Of a DNA stretch of 64,000 nt, positions 1 through 10,267 are shown piece by piece (position 1 is the stretch's first letter; each line of letters starts with the position of its first letter). This DNA comes from Triglochin maritima (lineage: Eukaryota; Streptophyta; Magnoliopsida; Alismatales; Juncaginaceae): contig OY821788.1 in assembly GCA_963682175.1 (NCBI GenBank), positions 17,254,001 to 17,318,000 of the forward strand. Reading direction: 5' to 3'. The position numbers and the translations under genes were made by a program. The notes beneath the pieces were generated by a model, which worked only from the letters and a program-made list of their open reading frames with translations, made no database searches and was not told where the DNA came from.

Positions 1-331
1 TCTACTTCAATACCTCTCCTTCTCTTTCCCCTTCTCCTTCTCTCTCCCTCGCTTGCCTTCTCCTCTTGCTTCCCTCCCTCTCTCTCCTTCTCCTTCCCAT
101 CTCCACTCTTCTCCCTCTCTCTGTCTCCTTCTCTCTCCTTCTTCCTCCTTCCCTCCCCCATCTCCCTCTACTTCTCTCTCCTTGTCCATCTCTCTCTCCC
201 CTCCTCTTCACTTTATCGTACTTTGTCGCTCTACTCCTCCTTCTTCTCTCTCTTTCCTTCTCTCTCTCCTCCTCCTCTATCTCTCCTCTCCTCGTCTCCT
301 TCTCGCTCTCCTTCCCTCTCACTCTCATTGT

Positions 332-370
<39 letters not shown>

Positions 371-1143
371 TATCTACTCTCCCCTTCTCCTTCTCTCCGT
401 GTGCCCTTATTCTTCTCTCCTTGCCCTCTCTCTTGTTCTCCTTCTCCCTCCTCCACTCCCCTTCTTCTCCCTCCTCCTCTCCCTCCTTTCCCTCCTTCTC
501 TTTCTCTTATCTCTCTCCTTCTGCTTCTCTTGTCCTTCTCTCTCCTCCTCCCTCTTCTTTTCCTCTCCGTCACCTTCACTCTCTCTCACTCCTCTCGTTC
601 TCATTCTCTCTCCTCCTTCTCCTTCCCTCTATTTCTCTCTCTACTTCTCCTTCTCCCTCCCTCTTTCCTTCTCTCCTTCCCTTCTAGTCTCCTCTTCCTT
701 CTCTCTCTCCTTCTCCTTGTCTTTCTCCGTCTAGCTCACTTACCGACTCCCTCACTCTTTCTCCCTCTCTCCTTCTCTTTCTCTCTCTCCTCTCTCCACT
801 TCTCACTCTAATTCACTCTCTCCCCTTCTCCGTTTCACTCCCTCCTTGTCCCTCTCCTTCTCCCTCTCTCTCCTTCTCTATTGTTCTCTCTGCTTCTCCA
901 TCTCTCCTTGCCCTTCTCAGTCTCTCCCTCTCCGTCCACCTCTCCTCTCTCTCTTTGTCCTTCTAGCTCTCTCTCTCTCCGTCCCTCTCTCCTTGTTTCC
1001 CCATTTCCTTCTCTCTCTTCCCACACTCTCGTTCTCTCTCTCCCCTCCTTCTCCTTGTTTTTCACTCTCTTGTTGTCCCGCGCTCTCTCCTTCCCACTCC
1101 AGTCTCTGATTCTCTCTTCCCTTCTATCTTCTCTCTCCTTATC
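1..1143 (+). repeat. Polypyrimidine satellite, segment 1 (about one monomer)
   Basis: This stretch consists almost entirely of C and T on the + strand, with sparse purine islands that recur at the same place in every monomer: gtgtgcccttattc, cttcaatacctctcc, tctattgttctctctgc, cttgttgtcccgcgctc and the phase marker ctagctcactt (here at 731). The left window edge lies inside a monomer, so the array continues upstream. A CT microsatellite lies at about 329-367. The segment ends where the solo LTR starts. It holds no gene; the open frames on both strands follow from base composition. Confidence 0.95.
1139..1143. repeat. Left TSD of the solo LTR (ttatc)
   Basis: The pentamer ttatc directly precedes the TG end of the LTR and is repeated at 3938-3942 directly after its CA end. 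It is part of the satellite motif ctccttatccttcac, so it is host target sequence duplicated on insertion. Five bp is the usual TSD length for plant LTR retrotransposons. Confidence 0.85.
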
Positions 1144-3937
1144 TGTAAGAACTGCTCTCCTTCTATAATATTAATAAGTCCACTCTCCTCGGTTATGCAT
1201 AATTTAGCTCTTAGAATATTAAATTGTGTTATGGCATGTTAGTTGAGCTGATTCGATCGGTTGTCTCATTGGTCGATCGGGTGCGACACATCGAGCTAGT
1301 GCGCGGTGGGTTGACTCTATCACCTCATTTTTGGCCCTGGTGAGTGTAGAGCCGGCTTTGGGATGAGCTTGGTTAGGAGTGGCGTGGAATGGGAAGAGAG
1401 CTTGGGAGTTACACGAAATTTTCAAGGGAGACTTTTGGGTGTCCATGCTGGCACCATTCTTGGCAAGTCTTGAATTGGCTTGATAGCTAGGAAGTTGGAG
1501 GGTTGTGTGCACAAATATAAGGCCCTCCCAGCCGTCCTCTTCCTCCCTTTCCATCTTCTCACGCACCACTTCAGACAACTCATTCCTCTTCTCCAGCTGA
1601 TTGGTGGGCTGATCTCCGTAGAGTTGGGAGCTACGTCAAGTGCAGCCTGGTGCGGCTAGAAGAAGAGATTGTGGGCAGAATCTCCGGAAAAGCTTGGGCA
1701 ATCTTTCTTGCCGATCAGGTATACTCCTGGACCATTAGTGTAATAGGAATTATGGAGTGTTGGATGGAGATTAGTCAAGCACAAATAGAGTGGTTGGTTT
1801 GAGGTTGGGAGTTGCACAAGTGGAGATCTACCCGGTAGGGTGGACTGTGGTGCACTCTCCAGATTTTCAGAGGTTGGCTGAGCACCTCTCTCTCTACCAC
1901 GATCCTTGACTCATGATTCCTTGGTGGTTTGTTGGAAAAACCAGAGGTGTTGAGGCTGGGCCGTGGAGATCTAGAGAGGAGGGGTTTTGCGTGCATGTTG
2001 TGCTTCTTGCTATTCAGCTTGTGATGTTGTTTTGTGAGCTTCGAATATTATACTTGTGTGTGATATTGTGATCATGTCCAGATGTGTTTGCATGAGATAT
2101 TTTCAGATATTAGAGTCACATATTTATGTGTTATTTCATGAGTAGGGTCAGACAACATATGTAGGACTCGTTACTGAATTCTGCTCTTACGTCTATGCAT
2201 GATCTAACTAGTAAGTATAAATAATATTGCATGAATCGCTCTGATTTTAGTCCAGAAATCATTAACACCCATACACACTATGATTTGTTGATCCCTTATG
2301 ATATATTCATGACATTCCATCAGTGAATAAATCGAATACTTTCATCAAGATTGTAATGTAACAAGTATAGTTGCCCGTCTCGACTTGAACATGCGTTGAG
2401 TTAATCGAATCTGATTTTATTCGAACCATGTCTAGCTCAGGTGTACAATCAGATTTGTGTATGATTTATCTAACATATCTCGTTATGCTCTCACATGAGA
2501 CTAAACCAGGACTCATCTATGATCTATGCTATTCATACTATGACATCTAGTATTGTGCAAATCAACCAACATGCATGTCAATATATCTATGAAGGAACGT
2601 AGACTCCTGATTTCAGAGGCATGTTTTATATATATAGGACTACTGATACATGTATGAATTAATTCTCATCCACCTATTCTCTGACCATGTTCGGGGTCAC
2701 AAGTTCTAATGCATGCGTCTTCTCAAATTTATGGTTTATGCTATCGATTACCTGTAGTGGTTGATCATCATGTATTCTGTTGTTATACATGCTTTTTGTT
2801 ATTCGTTTAGTACCAATATATGACTGATATGAGGTGTTGTGTGGTGATCTTAGTTGACCCTTGGATATCATACCTTATGACATCTTTATCATGACCCGTA
2901 GATAACTCAATGTGTTGTTTACCTTGAATTGCCTTCGGGGTTGTTTGCTTGCTGATTTGTGTTTGGTTATTGTTGGGATGTTCTGATTTTGTTTTGTTTG
3001 GGGCTGTAGGAGGGTATCCGGATACCTTTCCTTGAGCTCACTCCATCCACTATAGATGCATTAGATTTTAGATGCTTAAGTAGCTTGCATCGCATTTAAT
3101 CTGATTAATAATTCTGGGCACATTCTGTTTTTGGGTCGACGGGCCACGAGTGGGTCCTCTAGCTAGAGAGGCCATTCGCATAAGACCTTCACGTTTGGAG
3201 GCTAGGCGTAAGATAAGTCCTGGGCAGGCGCGCTGCCATTCTGTCTCAGGGTAAGTATTCCCAAGTTTGCGATGGCACCATGTAGGTCACTTGCCGCGAA
3301 TTGGGACACTTATCCGGCGCACCGCTTTGTGCCGAACGGTGGGTCACTGTCGAGTGACCACCTTTGACCAGCGAGGCTGGTGTTCTGGTTCCTATTGAGG
3401 AATGTTTCGGGTGCGCCCGACCGGCATGACTTATGGAGTCGTAGCCTTCGGTTGCATTATGTGCTTTTCTGTGTCTGTTTTGGATGCTTGTCTTAATTGG
3501 ACCCCATGCATAATTTTGAAACATGTTATGTTGGCCAGGAGCATACTGGGTTTTCTTTATAGAAAACTCACGCATATGTTGATGCAGTGCTTGCAGGTAC
3601 TTAGATTCCTACAGGGTAGACTGGACGAGTAGTCGAAGATTCTGTACACGAGGGACACGTCGACCAGATTCTTCAGTTTGTCTTTTGCTTCCGCATTATT
3701 TATGATGTATTTCCCTTTTGAACTCGATGTAATGTATTTGACCTTGTTACCATATATGGATAATCTCTAACATTTCAGTCATGTTTTATGTTAGTCTATC
3801 CAGGTATGATCTCTCTACGTATTGTCGAGTCGTTGTTGGTCTGTCTTTTGTAACTCCTTTGGTCGTCGCGGAGGTCTCTGATCTCGACACTTGTAGTCTT
3901 TCCCAGTGTGCGTACCCGCGAGATCGGGGGCGTTACA
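1144..3937 (+). mobile_element. Solo LTR of a large LTR retrotransposon (2.8 kb)
   Basis: A 2794-bp non-satellite block starts tgtaagaactg and ends ggggcgttaca, so it has TG...CA ends with short inverted termini (tgtaa/ttaca), and it is flanked by the 5-bp TSD ttatc. I see no gag or pol frame, no primer-binding site or polypurine tract, and no second copy of either end inside it. A single LTR left by recombination between two LTRs is therefore the simplest reading. The length and the GC-rich 3' end suggest a Ty3-gypsy element of the large-LTR chromovirus (Tekay/Del) type; that assignment is inference. The + orientation is chosen from a TATA-like box followed by a pyrimidine-rich leader near 1513-1600 and is uncertain. 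The short frames inside (for example - strand 1219-1578) show no family features. A non-autonomous element without coding capacity is the alternative. Confidence 0.75.
1513..1522 (+). promoter_or_regulatory. Candidate LTR TATA box
   Basis: The sequence aaatataagg is followed by a C/T-rich stretch (ccctcccagccgtcctcttc), as at the start of transcripts of plant LTR retrotransposons. It lies about 370 bp into the solo LTR. It supports + orientation but is only a motif match. Confidence 0.35.
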
Positions 3938-3942
3938 TTATC
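3938..3942. repeat. Right TSD of the solo LTR (ttatc)
   Basis: Second copy of the 5-bp target duplication. The satellite resumes here at the same phase at which it stopped at 1143 (ttatccttcac...). The markers at 731 and 4723 are 1193 bp apart once the element and one TSD are subtracted, which is one monomer. Confidence 0.85.
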
Positions 3943-4318
3943 CTTCACACTTCGTCTTCCATCTCCTTCACTCTCTCTCCTTCTCCTCTTCTTCAATACC
4001 TCTCCTTCTCTTTCCCCTTCTCCTTCTCTCTCCCTCGCTTGCCTTCTCCTCTTGCTTCTCTCCCTCTCTCTCCTTCTCCTTCCCATCTCCACTCTTCTCC
4101 CTCTCTCCGTCTCCTTCTCTCTCCTTCTTCCTCCTTCCCTCCCCCATCTCCCTCTACTTCTCTCTCCTTGTCCATCTCTCTCTCCCCTCCTCTCTCACTC
4201 TATCGTACTCTCTCGCTCTCCTCCTCCTTCTTCTCTCTCTTTCCTTCTCTCTCTCCTCCTCCTCTATCTCTCCTCTCCTCGTCTCCTTCTCGCTCTCCTC
4301 CCCTCTCACTCCCATAGT

Positions 4319-4322
<4 letters not shown>

Positions 4323-4369
<47 letters not shown>
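4323..4369 (+). repeat. CT microsatellite inside a monomer
   Basis: An uninterrupted CT dinucleotide run of about 23 copies. It lies just before the motif ccttatctactctcc, the position at which every monomer carries a CT run of variable length. Confidence 0.9.
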
Positions 4370-4371
<2 letters not shown>

Positions 4372-5129
4372 TATCTACTCTCCCCTTCTCCTTCTCTCCG
4401 TGTTCCCTTATTCTTCTCTCCTTGTCCTCTCTCTTGTTCTCCTTCTCCCTCCTCCTCTCCCCTTCTTCTCCCTCCTCCTCTCCCTCCTTCTCTTTCTCTC
4501 ATCTCTCTCCTTCTGCTTCGCTTGTCCTTCTCTCTCCTCCTCCCTCTTCTTTTCCTCTCCGTCACCTTCACTCTCTCTCACTCCTCTCGTTCTCCTTCTC
4601 TCTCCCCCTTCTCCTTCCCGCTATTTCTCTCTCTACTTCTCCTTCTCCCTCCCTCTTTCCTTCTCTCCTTTCCTTCCAGTCTCCTCTTCCTTCTCTCTCT
4701 CCTTCTCCTTGTCTTTCTCCGTCTAGCTCACTTACCGACTACCTCACTCTTTCTCCATCTCTCCTTATCTTTCTCTCTCTACTCTTTCCACTTCTCGCTC
4801 TAATTCACTCTCTCCTCTTCTCCGTTTCACTCCCTCCTTGTCGCTCTCCTTCTCCCTCTCTCTCCTTCTCTATTGTTCTCTCTGCTTCTCCATCTCTCCT
4901 TGCCCTTCTCACTCTCTCCCCCTCCGTCCACCTCTCCTCTCTCTCCTTCTCCTTCTAGCTCTCTCTCTCTCCGTCCCTCTCTCCTTGTTTCCCCATTTCC
5001 TTCTCTCTCGTCCCACACTCTCCTTCTCTCTCTCCCCTCCTTCTCCTTGTTTTTCACTCTCTTGTTGTCCCGCGCTCTCTCCTTCCCACTCCACTCTCTG
5101 ATTCTCTCTTCCCTTCTATCTTCTCTCTC

Positions 5130-5498
5130 CTTATCCTTCACTCTTCGTCTTCCATCTCCTTCCCTCTCTCTCCTTCTCCTCTACTTCAATACCTCTCCTC
5201 TTTCCCCTTCTTCTTCTCTCTCCCTCGCTTGCCTTCTCCTCTTGCTTCTCTCCCTCTCTCTCCTTCTCCTTCCCATCTCCACTCTTCTCCCTCTCTCCGT
5301 CTCCTTCTTCCTCCTTCCCTCCCACATCTCCCTATACTTCTCTCTCTTTGTCCATCTCTCTCTCCCCTCCTCTCTCACTCTATCGTACTCTCTCTCTCTC
5401 CTCCTCCTTCTTCTCTCTCTTTCCTTCTCTCTCTCCTCCTCCTCTATCTCTCCTCTCCTCGTCTCCTTCTCGCTCTCCTCCCCTCTCACTCCCATTGT

Positions 5499-5537
<39 letters not shown>

Positions 5538-6672
5538 TATCTACTCTCCCCTTCTCCTTCTCTCTGTGTGCCCTTATTCTTCTCTCCTTCCCTCTCTCTT
5601 GTTCTCCTTCTCCCTCCTCCTCTACCCTTCTTCTCCCTCCTCCTCTCCCTCCTCTCCCTCCTTCTCTTTCTCTCATCTCTCTCCTTCTGCTTCGCTTGTC
5701 CTTCTCTCTCCTCCTCCCTCTTGTTTTCCTCTCCGTCACCTTCACTCACTCTCACTCCTCTCGTTCTCCTTCTCTCTCCCCCTTCTCCTTCCCTCTATTT
5801 CTCTCTCTACTTCTCCTTCTCCCTCCCTCTTTCCTTCTCTCCTTCCCTTCCAGTCTCCTCGTCCTTCTCTCTCCTTCTCCTTGTCTTTCTCCGTCTAGCT
5901 CACTTACCGACTCCCTCACTCTTTCTCCCTCTCTCCTTCTCTTTCTCTCTCTACTCTCTCCACTTCTCGCTCTAATTCACTCTCTTCCCTTCTCCGTTTC
6001 ACTCCCTCCTTGTCGCTCTCCTTCTCCCTCTCTCTCCTTCTCTATTGTTCTCTCTGCTTCTCCATCTCTCCTTGCCCTTCTCACTCTCTCCCCATCCGTC
6101 CACCTCTCCTCCCTCTCCTTCTCCTTCTAGCTCTCTCTCTCTCTCCGTCCCTCTCTCCTTGTTTCCCCATTTCCTTCTCTCTCGTCCCACACTCTCCTTC
6201 TCTCTCTCCCCTCCTTCTCCTTGTTTTTCACTCTCTTGTTGTCCCACGCTCTCTCCTTCCCACTCCACTCTCTGATTCTCTCTTCCCTTCTATCTTCTCT
6301 CTCCTTATCCTTCACTCTTCGTCTTCCATCTCCTTCCCTCTCTCTCCTTCTCCTCTACTTCAATACCTCTCCTCTTTCCCCTTCTTCTTCTCTCTCCCTC
6401 GCTTGCCTTCTCCTCTTGCTTCTCTCCCTCTCTCTCCTTCTCCTTCCCATCTCCACTCTTCTCCCTCTCTCCGTCTCCTTCTTCCTCCTTCCCTCCCACA
6501 TCTCCCTATACTTCTCTCTCTTTGTCCATCTCTCTCTCCCCTCCTCTCTCACTCTATCGTACTCTCTCTCTCTCCTCCTCCTTCTTCTCTCTCTTTCCTT
6601 CTCTCTCTCCTCCTCCTCTATCTCTCCTCTCCTCGTCTCCTTCTCGCTCTCCTCCCCTCTCACTCCCATTTT

Positions 6673-6707
<35 letters not shown>

Positions 6708-7471
6708 TATCTACTCTCCCCTTCTCCTTCTCTCTGTGTGCCCTTATTCTTCTCTCCTTCCCTCTCTCTTGTTCTCCTTCTCCCTCCTCCTCTACCCTTC
6801 TTCTCCCTCCTCCTCTCCCTCCTCTCCCTCCTTCTCTTTCTCTCATCTCTCTCCTTCTGCTTCGCTTGTCCTTCTCTCTCCTCCTCCCTCTTGTTTTCCT
6901 CTCCGTCACCTTCACTCACTCTCACTCCTCTCGTTCTCCTTCTCTCTCCCCCTTCTCCTTCCCTCTATTTCTCTCTCTACTTCTCCTTCTCCCTCCCTCT
7001 TTCCTTCTCTCCTTCCCTTCCAGTCTCCTCGTCCTTCTCTCTCCTTCTCCTTGTCTTTCTCCGTCTAGCTCACTTACCGACTCCCTCACTCTTTCTCCCT
7101 CTCTCCTTCTCTTTCTCTCTCTACTCTCTCCACTTCTCGCTCTAATTCACTCTCTCCCCTTCTCCGTTTCACTCCCTCCTTGTCGCTCTACTTCTCCCTC
7201 TCTCTCCTTCTCTATTGTACTCTCTGCTTCTCCATCTCTCCTTGCCCTTCTCACTCTCTCCCCCTCCGTCCACCTCTCCTCTCTCTCCTTCTCCTTGTAG
7301 CTCTCTCTCTCCGTCCCTCTCTCCTTGTTTCCCCATTTCCTTCTCTCTCGTCCCACACTCTCCTTCTCTCTCTCCCCTCCTTCTCCTTGTTTTTCACTCT
7401 CTTGTTGTCCCGCGCTCACTCCTTCCCACTCCACTCTCTGATTCTCTCCTCCCTTCTATCTTCTCTCTCCT
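5130..7471 (+). repeat. Recently duplicated pair of satellite monomers
   Basis: The units 5130-6300 and 6301-7471 are nearly identical and share private variants not found together elsewhere: tctttccccttcttc, cccacatctccctatac, tctctttgtccatc, ccttccctctctcttg and gtctcctcgtccttc. I saw only a handful of differences by eye (for example cccattgtcc against cccattttcc). The spacing is about 1170 bp, exactly one unit, as expected from a recent unequal crossover. Confidence 0.85.
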
Positions 7472-7851
7472 TATCCTTCACTCTTCGTCTTCCATCTCCT
7501 TCCCTCTCTCTCCTTCTCCTCTACTTCAATACCTCTCCTTCTCTTTCCCCTTCTCCTTCTCTCTCCCTCGCTTGCCTTCTCCTCTTGCTTCTCTCCCTCC
7601 GTCTCCTTCTCCTTCCCATCTCCACTCTTCTCCCTCTCTCCGTCTCCTTCTCTCTCCTTCTTCCTCCTTCCCTCCCCCATCTCCCTCTACTAATCTCTTC
7701 TTGTCCATCTCTCTCTCCCCTCCTCTCTCACTCTATCGTACTCTCTCGCTCTCCTCCTCCTTCTTATCTCCCTTTCCTTCTCTCTCTCCTCCTCCTCTAT
7801 CTCTCCTCTCCTCGTCTCCTTCTCACTCTCCTCCCCTCTCACTCCCATTGT

Positions 7852-7855
<4 letters not shown>

Positions 7856-7918
<63 letters not shown>
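7856..7918 (+). repeat. Longest CT microsatellite in the window
   Basis: About 31 CT copies, then cg and another short CT stretch. It sits at the usual microsatellite position of the monomer and accounts for most of the extra length of that unit (1230 bp against about 1165). Confidence 0.9.
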
Positions 7919-7921
<3 letters not shown>

Positions 7922-10183
7922 CTCTCTCTGTCCCTATCTACTCTCCCCTTCTCCTTCTCTCCGTGTGCCCTTATTCTTCTCTCCTTGCCCTCTCTCTTGT
8001 TCTCCTTCTCCCTCCTCCTCTCCCCTTCTTCTCCCTCCTCCTCTCCCTCCTCTCCCTCCTTCTCTTTCTCTCATCTCTCTCCTTCTGCTTCGCTTGTCCT
8101 TCTCTCTCCTCCTCCCTCTTCATTTCCTCTCCGTCACCTTCACACTCTCTCACTCCTCTCGTTCTCCTTCTCTCTCCCCCTTCTCCTTCCCTCTATTTCT
8201 CTCTCTACTTCTCCTTCTCCCTCCCTCTTTCCTTCCCTCCTTCCCTTCCAGTCTCCTCTTCCTTCTCTCTCTCCTTCTCCTTGTCTTTCTCCGTCTAGCT
8301 CACTTACCGACTCCCTCACTCTTTCTCCCTCTCTCCTTCTCTTTCTCTCTCTCCTCTCTTCACTTCTCGCTCTAATTCACTCTCTCCCCTTCTCCGTTTC
8401 ACTCCTTCCTTATTGCTCTCCTTCTCCCTCTCTCTCCTTCTCTATTGTTCTCTCTGCTTCTCCATCTCCCCTTGCCCTTCTCACTCTCTCCCCCTCCGTC
8501 CACCTCTCCTCTCTCTCCTTCTCCTTCTAGCTCTCTCTCTCTCCGTCCCTCTCTCCTTGTTTCCCCATTTCCTTCTCTCTCGTGCCACACACTCCCTCTC
8601 TCTCTCCCCTCCTCCTTGTTTTTCACTCTCTTGTTGTCCCACGCTCTCTCCTTCCCACTCCACTCTCTGATTCTCTCTTCCCTTCTATCTTCTCTCTCCT
8701 TATCCCTCACTCTTCGTCTTCCATCTCCTTCCCTCTCTCTCCTTCTCCTCTTCTTCAATACCTCTCCTTCTCTTTCCCCTTCTCCTTCTCTCTCCCTCGC
8801 TTGCCTTCTCCTCTTGCTTCTCTCCCTCTCTCTCCTTCTCCTTCCCATCTCCACTCTTCTCCTTGTCTCTGTCTCCTTCTCTCTCCTTCTTCCTAATTCC
8901 CTCCCCCATCTCCCTCTACTTCTCTCTCCTTGTCCATCATTTCTCTCCCCTCCTCTCTCACTCTATCATACTCTCTCGCTCTCCTCCTCCTCCTTCTCTC
9001 TCTTTCCTTCTCTCTCCTCCTCCTCTATCTCTCCTCTCCTCATCTCCTTCTCGCTCTCCTCCCCTCTCACTCCCATTGTGCTTCTCTCTCTCTCTCCTTA
9101 TCTACTCTCCCCTTCTCCTTCTCTCCGTGTGCCCTTATTCTTCTCTCCTTGCCCTCTCTCTTGTTCTCCTTCTCCCTCCTCCTCTACCCTTCTTGTCCCT
9201 CCTCCTCTCCCTCCTCTCCCTCCTTCTCTTTCTCTCATCTCTCTCCTTCTGCTTCGCTTGTCCTTCTCTCTCCTCCTCCCTCTTCTTTTCCCCTCTGTCA
9301 CCTTCACTCTCTCTCACTCCTCTCGTTCTCCTTCTCTCTCCCCCTTCTCCTTCCCTCTATTTCACTCTCTACTTCTCCTTCTCCCTCCCTCTTTCCTTCT
9401 CTCCTTCCCTTCTAGTCTCCTCTTCCTTCTCTCTCTCCTTCTCCTTGTCTTTCTCCGTCTAGCTCACTTACCGACTCCCTCACTCTTTCTCCCTCTCTCC
9501 TTCTCTTTCTCTCTCTCTCCTCTCTCCACTTCTCGCTCTAATTCACTCTCTCCCCTTCTCCGTTTCACTCCCTCCTTGTCGCTCTCCTTCTCCCTCTCTC
9601 TCCTTCTCTATTGTTCTCTCTGCTTCTCCATCTCTCCTTGCCCTTCCCACTCTCTCCCCCTCCGTCCACCTCTCCTCTCTCTCCTTCTACTTCTAGATCT
9701 CTCTCTCCATGCTTCTCCCCTTGTTTCCCCACTTCCTTCTCTCTCGTCCCACACTCTCCTTCTCCCTCTCCCCTCCTTCTCCTTGTTTTTCACTCTCTTG
9801 TTGTCCCGCGCTCTCTCCTTCGCACTCCACTCTCTGATTCTCTCTTCCCTTTTATCTTCTCTCTCCTTATCCCTCACTCTTCGTCTTCCATCTCCTTCCC
9901 TCTCTCTCCTTCTCCTCTACTTCAATACCTCTCCTTCTCTGTCCCCTTCTCCTTCTCCCTCCCTCGCTGGCCTTCTCCTCTTGCTTCTCTCCCTCTCTCT
10001 CCTTCTCCTTCCCATCTCCACTCTTCTCCCTCTCTTCGTCTCCTTCTCTCTCCTTCTTCCTCCTTCCCTCCCCCATCTCCCTCTACTTCTCTCTCCTTGT
10101 CCATCTCTCACTCCCCTCCTCTCTCACTCTATCGTACTCTCTCGCTCTCCTCCTCCTACTTCGCTCTCTTCCCTTCTCTCTCT

Positions 10184-10267
10184 CCTCCTCCTCTATCTCT
10201 CCTCTCCTCGTCACCTTCTCGCTCTCCTCCTCCTCTATCTCTCCTCGCCTCGTCTCCTTCTCGCTCT
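10184..10267 (+). repeat. 42-bp tandem duplication within a monomer
   Basis: The block beginning cctcctcctctatctctcct and ending ttctcgctct occurs twice in a row with a 42-bp period and a few substitutions. Other monomers carry it once. It explains the 1212-bp spacing of this unit. Confidence 0.8.

Noticed and set aside
1219..3632. Short frames in the solo LTR as host genes
   Set aside because: They are under 120 codons, unsupported by motifs and bounded within an LTR with clear ends and a TSD.
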